DNA of 64,000 nt from Lasiosphaeris hirsuta (Eukaryota > Ascomycota > Sordariomycetes > Sordariales > Lasiosphaeriaceae). The notes beneath the pieces are model-generated. The model saw nothing but the letters and a program-made list of their open reading frames with translations. It was not told the DNA's origin and did not search any database. Of the stretch, positions 43,914-53,295 are shown piece by piece. Made by a program: the position numbers and the translations under genes. The stretch spans positions 744,001 to 808,000 of the forward strand of contig JAUKUA010000003.1 of NCBI GenBank assembly GCA_030549175.1, given 5' to 3'. Numbering within the stretch: position 1 is the first letter of the stretch; each line of letters opens with the position of its first letter.

Positions 43914-44459
43914 ATGGGGGAATACTCAGCAGAAAACTTTGATCTCGACAATCTCACAGCTGCCGACTTGCTTGCCAAAGTCAAATCCCTCCACCTCTGC
44001 GCCCTTCGCAACGAGCACAACGAAGGCGACGAAACCGGCCAGCCGCCGACAAACCACTGGGCGCTATGCCTTGAAATCCCAAACAAGTCGAGTGTCATGT
44101 TCGACATGGCGCCGGGGTACGGGAGCGACTGCCTGCGCGGCAAGGTCGAACTCTCGTCCCTAAAGGAGACCTACACCGAAGAGACCCTACGTGTCTTTAC
44201 CTTCAAGCCCATTCGCAGCATGATTGTCGATAACCTTAAGAGGTTCACTACCGAAAAGGGTAGGGACGCATTCAACTTCTCCCCTGAGTGGGAGAGTTGC
44301 AGACACTGGATGTCGGTGGTCATGAAGGACTTGGAGGATGCCGGCTGGGTGGAGCGAGGGAGCGCAAAGCGTGCGCGCGAGGCCTTGCTCAGGTATTGGA
44401 GGAGTCAAGAGGGAGATGAACCGCGCGTCAAGAGGGAGGGCACATTCAGAAGCGAGTAA
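43914..44459 (+). CDS. DUF7770-like protein
   Basis: 181 residues, single exon. The layout NHWALCLEIPNKSSVMFDM, a central helix with VDNLKRFTTEKGRDAFNF, then ESCRHWMSVVMKDLEDAGWV follows the order (HW-strand; R(Y/H)W; G-hydrophobic) that I recall for DUF7770 proteins of filamentous fungi, a family without known function. The tail is basic. The ATG at 43914 follows a long A/T-rich leader (poly-A then poly-T at 43880-43902). Family assignment is from memory of the pattern. Confidence 0.55.
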   Translation: MGEYSAENFDLDNLTAADLLAKVKSLHLCALRNEHNEGDETGQPPTNHWALCLEIPNKSSVMFDMAPGYGSDCLRGKVELSSLKETYTEETLRVFTFKPIRSMIVDNLKRFTTEKGRDAFNFSPEWESCRHWMSVVMKDLEDAGWVERGSAKRAREALLRYWRSQEGDEPRVKREGTFRSE

Positions 44460-44853
44460 GCGGCAAGTGTTCCCCTCTCCCCCTCATCACGGGGCTTGTG
44501 ATAAAGCCTGTAAAAGATAACTATGTCTGGTTGTAAGAGGATAATCGGATGAAGCCCATCAACGGAGAATCCAACAATTTCACAAACCCAATAGACACCT
44601 TACGCATCTGCTACCTCCTCTTGTTCCCGAGCATTGGTACTGCCTGTTCCCCCATTCCCTGCTCTACACGCTCTTATTACTCATGCCCAGTAGGCTTGGC
44701 ACTGAGTGTCTACGCTAGATGACCTTGTTGTCTCTTAGTTACAAGCCTCACACAAGGTACGTTAGATGCTCCGAGCCGACCCGAGAACAGAACTCACACG
44801 GCCAGCACTAGCTTCACCGCCGACAAGAAAGGAAAAGAGACAAAAGACCAAGA

Positions 44854-45360
44854 ATGCCGAGTCTCGTCCGCTTTATGCTTTGACAACTAGAATTGGCCGG
44901 CAGCCTCGCCGCCAGGGATCCTGTTCCCTCTCTAGACCCCGACCAGCGGCATAGCCTGTCCACCGGAGACCAAATCGGCCTGGTGATAGGGATTATTCTC
45001 GCGGCTCCGTTCGTTATTATTCTGATAATACTACCAGTACTTTGTTGTTGTGGCGGTGCTGACGCCGTGGACCGTCTGGTAGCGAGAAGAGTAAGGACCC
45101 TTGGGGGGGGGGGAAGCCTGAGGACATTCCTTCCAAACGCTCCCACGATACACAGCCACGGCGACACTTACCACCATACAGGACCCCGACACGGCCGGCA
45201 AGATCGAAAATCCCCGGCGGGAGAAAATTACTACCTAGGTGATTGGGCTCCATTAGATGGGAGAGGCAATAGTGGCAGAGTTCGCACAATGAGAATGAGG
45301 TTAGGAAGGGCTCAAGAGGTCGCAGCTAGTAAAAAGTACTGGGGAGCGGAAGGCCCTTGA
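44854..45360 (+). pseudogene. Small membrane-protein paralogue with in-frame TGA in a readthrough-like context
   Basis: Frame from ATG 44854: nine codons (MPSLVRFML), then TGA (44881-44883), CAA CTA, and 158 codons after the TGA to the true stop at 45360. Alignment with the gene at 45855 (MQLLTRLLSPQQLKLRGSL against MPSLVRFML, stop, QLELAGSL) places the TGA inside homologous coding sequence, and the leaders are also related (ACTAGCTTCACCGCC versus ACTAGCTGCACCGCC). The downstream part holds the only membrane span (GLVIGIILAAPFVIILIILP) followed by a Cys cluster (CCCGG). Without readthrough only a nonapeptide is made. An intron 44757-44890 ending in CAACTAG was considered but no upstream ATG gives the required phase. 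It may be a pseudogene or a readthrough gene. Confidence 0.55.
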
Positions 45361-45854
45361 CAGCCGCTGTTGTTTCTGATGGGGATTTGGCTCTTTTCTG
45401 CATGCACCTCTACCGTGCTCGCCCCTCGCCCCCCTCTAATTCGTATACTGTGGGCGGTCCTTGAAGAAACAAGGAGGGGGGAGGATGATCAAATAGAGTT
45501 AAGTAGTAAATGGAGACACGCCGTTGCCCTCGACCATGTTTGTCCAATGGCCCTGGCAGGCCCCATGACGGAAAGGTAGGCACTAAGTAAGGTAAGGTGC
45601 CCGTAGGTAGATGCATCTGGCATACACCCATGATGACCTATAAAGTCTCCTGATGTTCGCGTTCTGCTCCACCACTCACCTGATAGTCATGCACTTGAGT
45701 CCAAAACGCTTCAAAAAGGTAGCCTGGGGTAAATTGCCTTATTGGACAGCTTGAACGCGACAAAAGAACCAAGGCTCGCAGCCAGTAATACTAGCTGCAC
45801 CGCCAATAGAACAGAGAAAAGAACACGGAGCACACCGCAACCACTCCACCGAGA

Positions 45855-46256
45855 ATGCAGCTCCTCACCCGCCTACTATCCCCTCAGCAACTCAAATTGA
45901 GAGGGAGCCTGACCGCCGGGTCTGAAGATTCAGTTCAAGAACCCAACAACGAGTCGGTTGGTGCCGGCTTATTATTAGCTTGGGGAATCGTTTTCACCTT
46001 TCTCCTTCTTCTATTCTTTTTCTGTCGGCCGGACTACAAACACTGGCCTTGGCGGGGACACAGGGCCCAGGAGGAAAGAATAAGGATGGCTCGCCGGGTA
46101 TATCGGGAACGATATTCTTCAATCGAGACACTTCCACCATACACGGAAGCGTTTACACAACCATATACGACTCCGAGCAGGTCAACACTCCCACCACCGT
46201 ATGATGGTGTGGTCCCGACGCAGCCGGCGAGGGCGCACACCCACCACAGGAGATGA
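45855..46256 (+). CDS. Small single-span membrane protein with PPxY-type motifs
   Basis: 133 residues, single exon. A polar N terminus (SPQQLKLRGSLTAGSED), one hydrophobic span (LLLAWGIVFTFLLLLFFF), then a basic juxtamembrane stretch and a cytosolic-type tail containing LPPY and PPPY. PPxY and LPxY are ligands of WW domains of Nedd4/Rsp5 ubiquitin ligases, and small membrane proteins bearing them often act as ligase adaptors; that role here is inference. A TATAAAG lies about 215 bp upstream. It is a tandem paralogue of the TGA-interrupted gene at 44854. Confidence 0.6.
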   Translation: MQLLTRLLSPQQLKLRGSLTAGSEDSVQEPNNESVGAGLLLAWGIVFTFLLLLFFFCRPDYKHWPWRGHRAQEERIRMARRVYRERYSSIETLPPYTEAFTQPYTTPSRSTLPPPYDGVVPTQPARAHTHHRR

Positions 46257-46666
46257 CCAGATGAAGTCCAATGGTGAATAGACCGTGTTGCCTTGACTCG
46301 TGCACACTGGAGGCCCCATGATGGACACCTTGGACAGGGACGCCTGTAGATTGCCTTGGGCCTACAACCCCGACAGCATCTATAAGTTCTGTCGAGCTCC
46401 ACGTCCTGCACAACGGCTGACAACTTATTTCCTAGCGTTCAAAATATTTCAGGGATACCAACTCAATACCTTGGTCAGCTCAAAAACAAGAAACAATGCT
46501 CACGGCCAGAGCCGCAATGTCAATAGAAGGAGAAACTTCCGGGTGCTAGGCTTCGAGGGGCTGTGGGTGATAGGGGGGGAGGGGGGGGGGGCACGGATGG
46601 GTCTTCCGGGGAATCTTTGGCGAGTGGAATAGATTGTCATATACTGGTGCTCCATTCCATCGTTTC

Positions 46667-47861
46667 CTAGAGGCAAGACTGCGCTCCCTGATTGGCGGCT
46701 GTGACAGGGCTGGGTGAGTGACTGGACATTTCGAGAGCGGCGAGAAATTTCCACGCTTGCGAATTGGCCATCTCTACCGCTGAACGCGCTTCCGAGCCAG
46801 TGTAGAATGCCGGCCCAAAAACATCTTCTGCCTTGAAAGGACGATAATCATCGGTCATGGTCGCCGCGGCGGTGGGTTGCGAGACATCACCGGCCGATGG
46901 TGAAGCAGCGTTTCCCACGGTCGAAAGACGTTCAGAGTCGGTTGCCGCCGCTATCACAGGAGCGAGTCGCGACGCGGCAGCGGCTGATGATGGTGGTGAA
47001 ACACCCTCCACCACGGTCCAAGGGCGACAATCTGTACACGAAGCAACAATTGGCGCCGATGTGTAGGTCGGCGGCGCGTCCCCCCGAATATCTTCCTGGC
47101 TCTCTCCCTCTCCGCGACCTTCTTCTCGATGCCCTTGGGCGCCCAAAGGTACTTTTCCTGGAGCTGCTCCCTCTCAGCCTGGTACTTGGCCCGAATCTCC
47201 TCTCGACACTGTCCAAAGTCACCGGCCTGCGCGCTCCGCCACGACCCAGGCGGCGCTGCCCGCTTGATCTCAAACTTGGCCTCCAAGCGCTCCGTCAACT
47301 GCTTCAAGAAACCGGGCCGCCGACCGCCGCGGGTCTCGGCCCTGAGCCTGACCACTTCGGCCCACGTCGTCTTGGCCTCGCCCTCGATGAAGAGCGAGTT
47401 TCCGAGCGTCTTCATCTCTTCCTTGTCGATACACTCCAGCTCGACCCTCAGCCTGTGCTCGATCTGGAGCATTTTGGCCGCGTAGCGCAGAGAGGCGGCG
47501 ACGGGGAGGAGGCCGGCGGCCGGATCGATGACCGAATCGAACTCGGGGTCGAACTCGAGGGCCTGCGCCCGGTTGCCGCTGCCTTTCGGACAGCACTTGT
47601 CCAAAGCCTGGGAACCGGTCAGCCGTGGCCAAGATTCTGCTGAGGATTTTAACCTACTGATTCGGAGGAGGGTGCAGCATCTTTTGCCCTAGTTGCGGTG
47701 CGTGCCGGAGGGTATCCGAGTGCAAACCCTTTCCTCATCTCTCCGCGCTGTCCCCTACTGGTAGTGGATTTGGTTTTACTACTGGTAGTAGATCTGGCCG
47801 AGACCCCTTGCGAAGCGAGTGCGCAGGTGGTGTAATTGCTGTTGGTTGATAGCGCGGGCAT
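46667..47861 (-). CDS. Orphan protein with a frameshift at a C6 run
   Basis: Exon 1 is 47861-47658 (ATG 47861, MPALSTNSNYTTCALASQG). A 50 nt intron follows (GTAGGT..CAG, branch GCTGAC), then exon 2 from 47607 in phase 0 (ALDKCCPKGSGN). The codon at 47604 is TTG, not a start. The middle is helical and charged (LRYAAKMLQIEHRLRVELEC, EEIRAKYQAEREQLQEKY). At the C run 47080-47085 (G6 on the coding strand) the protein-like frame shifts: ARKIFGG in one frame, DAPPTYTSAPIVAS in the next, continuing to the stop at 46667. One extra base in the run restores a single frame. Function unknown; no membrane segment. Confidence 0.55.
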
Positions 47862-48255
47862 TGTTGCAACTGCCACGTTCTTGTTCTATGGTGTGGGCAG
47901 GACTTTTGTCAGTTATGTTCGAGTTCCCCAGGGAGATCTCTGTGCCACATGGACGGGGAATGCTGGATCTATAAATCCTTGGCGAAGGAGAATAATCTCC
48001 GTCTCCGCAATGCTTATCTGGCGTGGCGCCCATTGTGGAAACTTTGGAAGCGGGCTGGCTCCATGCGAGTCTAATAAACGGCCGAAAGATCTGGGAAGCA
48101 GAGTTGTTTATTGGCTCCTCCACGGCCGGTAAGAGCAAGTCAATTCTTCCATTCATTGCGGCCTCAAAGCCAGGGGCTGGCACCGAGATCCGCCCCTTAT
48201 TAAAGTCACAACATGTTGCAACACTCAAACTCACGAGCCAACCCAGCCATCACGC

Positions 48256-49395
48256 TCAAGTCAGCAGCGGAATATCAAACTCCAAAACCCCACCACGCTG
48301 CTTCTCCACCGCCCACGCCCTGAACCCATCGTCCAACGCCTCAGCAAACTCGCCATCAAACCTGCGCCCATCCCCCAGGAACGCCACCCTGCCCGTCCTC
48401 CAAGTCAGCCAATCCTCGGCCGCGGGGCCCTCAACCGACCTCAAAACCCCCACCGCGACATGCACCACCCAGGCCTCACCCCTCAGCGGATCCTCACGGC
48501 GATAAAACACAGTCGCGCCGCACACTCCACAGAACGCGCGCAGCACGCCCGGCGACGAGGCGTACGCCACGAGCGTACCAAACCCGGCGAAATCCGGCGG
48601 CACGCGCGGGGCCAGGTGCGCGAGCGGGACAAAGGTCCAGGCGACGACGTGCGCGCCGGCCGTCAGCCGGCAGTCGTCGCACGCGTCCAGGCACGCGACC
48701 CACCTGGCCGGGTCGGCGGGGCTGACGTAGCGCGCCAGGGTCTTGTTGCCGGCCAGGGCCGGGTGGTTCGGGCGCGGCAGGGTGAAGCTCACGCCGGCGC
48801 AGTGGCACTGCGCGCGCAGGCGCTCGGTGCCGTCGGCGGGGTCGCGCTCGCGGGCGGGCGGCGGCGACGGGCGGGGCGGGAAGGACGGGTCGGAGGGGGC
48901 GGGCGTCCAGGAGGGGATGGGGCGGTTGGCGAGGCGGGGGAGCCAGGCGGCTAGGGAGGGGTGGGAGGCGGGGGGGAAGACGTGGCTGCGGATGGCGAAG
49001 GTGGAGGAGGATGTGGTGAAGATGGAGGTGGTGATGCGCCATTCGGGCTGGCCCGTGGTGGCGTCCGGGACTAGGTCGGCGTCGCCCATGTGGCAACCGC
49101 ACGTCTTGCAGAAGAAGCGCTCCGAGGCGGGGGACGAGGCGTGGCGGTAGCCGGTGCAGCTCGCGGCCAGCGACGACGGCGCGATGAATTGAGGGGAGAT
49201 CCCGTTTGGCAGCGGCGCGTGGAAGCAGCACAGCGTGCCGTGCACGTAGCGACAGATGTCGCAGTGGCAGAGATGCGTTGCCAGCGGGAGGCATGAGTAC
49301 GGGACCGTGATGGTGAAGTGCACCGCTTTGCAGTGGCATTGCGCTGTTATTATTGTTTGCTCCCCAGGGGGTGGGCTGGCCATGTCGGATGACAT
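48256..49395 (-). CDS. Two-domain GFA (CENP-V/GFA) protein
   Basis: 379 residues, single exon, two tandem glutathione-dependent formaldehyde-activating-like domains with Cys ligands for zinc. Domain 1: QCHCKAVHF, HLCHCDICRY, FFCKTCGCHMGD. Domain 2: QCHCAGVSF, DACDDCRLTAG, AFCGVCGATVFY. The linker is Pro-rich. Fungi often carry such double-domain proteins; enzymatic role unproven, with thiol/glutathione adduct chemistry the usual suggestion. Cytosolic, no signal peptide. The start is taken at ATG 49395 (MSSDMASPPP); ATG 49383 is an alternative. The coding strand is very G+C-rich. A C12 run lies 130 bp upstream (49525-49536). Confidence 0.88.
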   Translation of the reverse strand: MSSDMASPPPGEQTIITAQCHCKAVHFTITVPYSCLPLATHLCHCDICRYVHGTLCCFHAPLPNGISPQFIAPSSLAASCTGYRHASSPASERFFCKTCGCHMGDADLVPDATTGQPEWRITTSIFTTSSSTFAIRSHVFPPASHPSLAAWLPRLANRPIPSWTPAPSDPSFPPRPSPPPARERDPADGTERLRAQCHCAGVSFTLPRPNHPALAGNKTLARYVSPADPARWVACLDACDDCRLTAGAHVVAWTFVPLAHLAPRVPPDFAGFGTLVAYASSPGVLRAFCGVCGATVFYRREDPLRGEAWVVHVAVGVLRSVEGPAAEDWLTWRTGRVAFLGDGRRFDGEFAEALDDGFRAWAVEKQRGGVLEFDIPLLT

Positions 49396-49798
49396 TTTGG
49401 CAGCAGTGAGCAGGGAGGCGCTAAACAACTTTGCAGAGCAACAGTCGGAAGGAGCATGTAAGGTACTTGCTTGCTCATGCTCAGCAGGAAGGAAGGAGCG
49501 AGGGCATTCCCAGACCAAAAAAGACCCCCCCCCCCCGCAATCCGGTTGAATAATAAAAGTCAGAAATCCAACCCCGCGCTGTTTTCTTGCTGCTTGGACA
49601 TCTACATCGCAAGTAAGCACAACAACACCTGCGATTTGCATTCGAATGCCCATATGGTGTGAAAACTCATCTCAAGCACGCACACACGGCAGCGCAATGA
49701 GACCAACGGGGAAAAAAAAATCATATGTTTATTAAGCCTTTCCATTTCTCCCTGTCAGCTCGGCCCCCCCTATATATGGATTCCAAGAGAATCCTTGT

Positions 49799-50443
49799 CT
49801 AATCTGTCGGCGCAGGCGTCACCTCCCACCCAATGTTCTCGACCGTCAACACGATCTGCCCAACCGGAAGGGTGCACGACTGCGTTACTCCCCCGGTGCC
49901 GTTCCCAGCCACGCACACGTCGCTGGGTAGTTCTCCCACCGCCGTGGCATCAAACAGGACACTAAATCGCCCGGAATGTCAGCTTCTTTCACTCGGGGTC
50001 ACAAGTTTTAGGGGTCCCTACACTTGACTCGAATCCTTGTCGTCACAGTACCACTGAAACCTGAAGCCAATCCTATGGCTCGGCCGCTCGATCAGGTATT
50101 GGCACCTGGCCAGCTGCGACGGCAGGGGCGCGTCGCCGGCCCTGCACACGCTCCAGGTGCCGCCATTGACCGACACGGGGATGCGAACGAGGTGGTAGGT
50201 ATCCCCGGTGCTCGGGTTCTCGATCGAGAGGGTCCCGCGCACCTGCGTCGTGTTGTCGGCCCCGAGCACCGTTTCGACGAGGTAGTCGCGGAGAATGAAG
50301 CTGGTCGTGTTGGCCGCCGAGTCGAGCGTGCAGCCCCGGCTGTTCGCCTTCTGCAGGTCGTACTGGTGCTGCCCAGTCACCGGCGACGCTGCGCCGCCGA
50401 GAGCGAGGAGCGAGCCCACGATCCAAGCACGGAGGACAACCAT
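49799..50443 (-). CDS. Small secreted protein with six cysteines, junction unresolved
   Basis: Exon 1 from ATG 50443 encodes a signal peptide (MVVLRAWIVGSLLALGGAAS) and a mature part with Cys in SRGCTLD, WSVCRAGD, ARCQYLIERPS and WYCDDKD. The TTG at 50455 is not the start. A second exon (49961-49799) reads VLFDATAVGELPSDVCVAGN to VTPAPTD then TAG, adding two Cys (DVC, QSC). The acceptor GATTTAG before 49961 is clear and needs a phase 2 donor; only weak donors (GTGGTA, GTACTG) provide it, and they would remove WYCDDKD. Either a small indel is present or the model is incomplete. The layout resembles the small AA1-like secreted proteins of ascomycetes (low certainty); candidate effector or wall protein. 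Confidence 0.6.
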
Positions 50444-51223
50444 CGTGAATCGCAAGGGTGTGAGAGTCTGCGGTGCATAGAAGCTGCCCCTCCCGTCGTA
50501 CCCTTAGCTCCCAGAGAAAACGGGCGCTGGCCCTTCTTTAATATTGAACTGCAGGAACATTTTGCAATGTACCGATAAAGCTAAAGTGGTCCAATATAGC
50601 CCATATGAAATATCTAGCCAATTGCTGACTGCCCGCTCTACTATTACCTCAGGCTAATCCGGCCGTTTCGGTTGGGGGGACGCGGGAGTGCCGTCTGGTA
50701 ATAGGCGACAATCCGGTCAAAAATCAAGCAGAAACTTCCAACTGCACCCTCTACGGCCTCAGCTACCTGGTTAATCACAGGCGAGCCACCATGGCGCCAC
50801 GAAATACGAGTTTCGGACAATTAGTGAAGTGGAGAATATACCCAGGGGCGGTAAAGCCATATATACTGCCGACGGCGTGGGGCTAGCTAACTTATCACCT
50901 TGTTCCATGCTCACCGTCGCTGCAGGCCGCGAACGTCGAGGAGTTCTAGAAGCCCTATATTAGAGCCGATCCTATGGGCCCCAAAAAAGCCGGATAGCAC
51001 TGGCATAATAAAGGATCACGTTTAAGAACGGTACGTACATGTGGTCCCGTGCGTGCATACCGCATTGAAATACGTCAAATCTTGCTCTTGGGGAGAGACG
51101 ACGCTGCCGCTCTCTACATTACCTTACCCAACATCCATCTCTAACACCCAAAGCCTGTACCTGAAACCCCATTTCCATCAGTCCAACACCTGCTGCACCG
51201 TGAAACCGGCACCATCTACAACA
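50444..51223. other. Intergenic region
   Basis: Contains the promoter of the secreted-protein gene and otherwise stop-rich sequence. No gene supported. Confidence 0.5.
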
Positions 51224-51720
51224 TCAGTAATGATTCTTTATTATGAATGCTCGGATCATATACCTCGAAACCCCCTCTCTCCCCTTCGAGATAAGTAGCT
51301 TCAGCGGAGAGTAGAACTCCTCCAGTAGAACATCAGAAGCATTGGCAAGGATATGCATGCCATACTTGAGTGAAATACGCTGCCGATCTGCGTCGACATT
51401 GTTGCCCAGGTAGACGGGCTCCAGTCCGTCAAATGGGTAACCTGTCGACGAGAAGTCGCATGGGTCGAAGCGACGGTCGAGGTTTTTTCTTCTTGCATTC
51501 TCAACATAATATACCCTATTAGAGTCCTCGCTTAGAAGCACTGCTCGTGTGCTTGTGCTTCCGATGTCGCTCTCAAGGACGCTGTGGTAGAAAACGAGGT
51601 TAGAGGTTAAGCTACTCCAAAGACCAGAAAGACTGGCGCGTGTAGAAGACTGAGCCGGGTATTGAAACAATCGCATCAACTTACACATCCTGCTCCTGCT
51701 CCTTGTGTGGTCTTCTCGAT
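51224..51720 (-). pseudogene. Truncated copy of the Hsp70-like gene
   Basis: From about 51595 down to 51310 the minus strand is highly similar to 26300-26575: VLESDIGSTSTRAVLL versus VLGIDIGSTSTRAVLL, then ENARRKNLDRRFDPCDFSS and DADRQRISLKYGMHILANA. Differences are mostly at third codon positions. The copy also keeps the exon 1 donor (GGATGTGTAAGT, near 51690) and an intron of similar length ending in CACAG. After LLLEE the similarity stops and the frame runs into unrelated sequence ending at 51224. The phosphate loop Gly-Ile is replaced by Glu-Ser (LESDIG), and no ATG is visible upstream of the donor. Best read as a partial, probably non-functional duplicate. Confidence 0.75.
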
Positions 51721-52358
51721 GAGTAGCCCAAGGCTGCGGCGGGAGGGAAGCGCCTCGCTGTGATGGAGACCTCGGACGGATGGAGTGGATTTGGCACGTA
51801 GAGGCGGAAAGCCAAAAGCCACATGGTTAGGGCAGAAAGAAGTGGATAGAAGGACAGGTTGGTTTTACTTTCTGATAGGAGTCATTATATACCGAGTAGC
51901 TAGCTCGCCGTTGAGGAAATACTCGACAGCGCCAGCTCGAATACGCGATCTGCTTCCTATGACGTCTCTGATCTCTTTAAACGTCCATTCTGTCATCTGC
52001 TCCAGTTGACGCACAAGAATGTCATTTGTGGGAAAGGCCGAGTTCCCAAAGGATAATTTATATCAACAATCTTATAAAGATATCTCTCCCGCTAAGGGCG
52101 GCGGAGCTCCAGGCCTCGTCCCTCAAATAAATCATCAATTCGGAGTTGTTGGTCGTTTGTGGACATCCCTGTAACCCTGGGAAATGCCGGGATGGTCTTA
52201 GTGGGAGTGACTTGTGCGACATTTTGAGACATGCTGGTGTGGGTGCACCCACTGTTCCCCCAAGAGCACGCTGTCTTTGAAGAAGTCCACCGGGGCTGGC
52301 TGGCTGGAGCCGGTAAGGGCGGCCGGCTCTGTGACAGAGGGTTGATAAGCCGGCTGAT
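51721..52358. other. Intergenic region
   Basis: No convincing gene; short minus-strand frames include one at 52198-52413 rich in Pro/Ala without an ATG-supported model. Confidence 0.4.
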
Positions 52359-52676
52359 CTAAGGCGGGAAGTGCTGTAGGCTCGGCGGGAGGAAGCTGCT
52401 GGGCTGCCGCCAAGCCATGCCGGACTGACTTCGCCCGGTTTGCCTATTGCCGTCTGGGTTGCTCCGCTTCGTCACGCGGCCGGCTGCCTTCTTCAGCTTG
52501 GAAGGGCCGGCTCCTGGCAATTCCTCCACTTCCTGAGGCCCCTGCCCTTCTTCTCGCTGCTTGGCCTCCCGGCGCTCTTTTATCCGTTCCCTCTCGGCGT
52601 CAATGACAAACTTTTTCCCTGAGTTGACATTCTTATTCGGGTTCTTGGCCAAGGAAAGTAATATCAGTTTGTCTCC
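52359..52676 (-). CDS. Charged helical open frame without ATG
   Basis: Reads KNVNSGKKFVIDAERERIKE, then RREAKQREEGQGPQEVEELP and a basic segment KLKKAAGRVTKRSN. The codon at 52652 is TTG. The frame is open upstream to a TAG near 52690 with no ATG. It could be the end of a multi-exon gene, or the C-terminal relic of a transposase, several of which end in a similar charged tail. No family assigned. Confidence 0.3.
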   Translation of the reverse strand, partial: GDKLILLSLAKNPNKNVNSGKKFVIDAERERIKERREAKQREEGQGPQEVEELPGAGPSKLKKAAGRVTKRSNPDGNRQTGRSQSGMAWRQPSSFLPPSLQHFPP

Positions 52677-52811
52677 GTAAAAGACACCCTAGGGAGGTAG
52701 GGCGCAGGTGTTGATGCAAGGTTAATAAACAAAGGGAAAGGGTAGGAGCCACGAATATCTAAAAGTCGGCAGATAAGAAAAAAATTGTTGAAAAGAAGGT
52801 TTGAAATATCT

Positions 52812-52835
52812 ATCTATATATATATATATATATAT
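52812..52835. repeat. (TA)n microsatellite
   Basis: Alternating TA tract preceded by TATC units, in non-coding sequence. Confidence 0.9.
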
Positions 52836-53295
52836 GCGTGAGTTGGAGGGTTTTGAATGGCCCCCTCTGAACTGCTGGCTCGCACTTATGGCAGTCTCTG
52901 AGTCTTGGCTGGTGGTTGGCTGTTTACAACTCTTCCAGGGGCGAAATTGAGCCTTCTTCCGCTTTGCTAATCGCGCTCCCACCCACTCCTTGTGCCGTGT
53001 TCCGATCTTGCCACAGTCGAGGGTTAGGAGGACGACCTCAGGCTCCAACCCGATGCCAGGTGGTTATCAGGACAAGGGCGCAAATTCGTGTCTGGACTGC
53101 AGTATATATGTTGACTGGTGTAAAACTTGATGAACGCTTTGGTGCCGACAGGTGACATGTTATGAAAGAGAAAGGGGTAGGAGTGATGGATCTGAAAGAA
53201 CTCGAATGTATTCATAAGTAGGTGGTTATTGAAAGTGTCTTGATATGAGCTCGTGAATCCTCCAAGATGCTCATCCACAACTCAATGACACCCGA

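Noticed and set aside
44757..44890. Intron GTACGT..CAACTAG that would remove the TGA of the small membrane-protein gene
   Set aside because: The only nearby upstream ATG frame gives the wrong phase, and the leader similarity with the 45855 gene favours the ATG at 44854. Not fully excluded.
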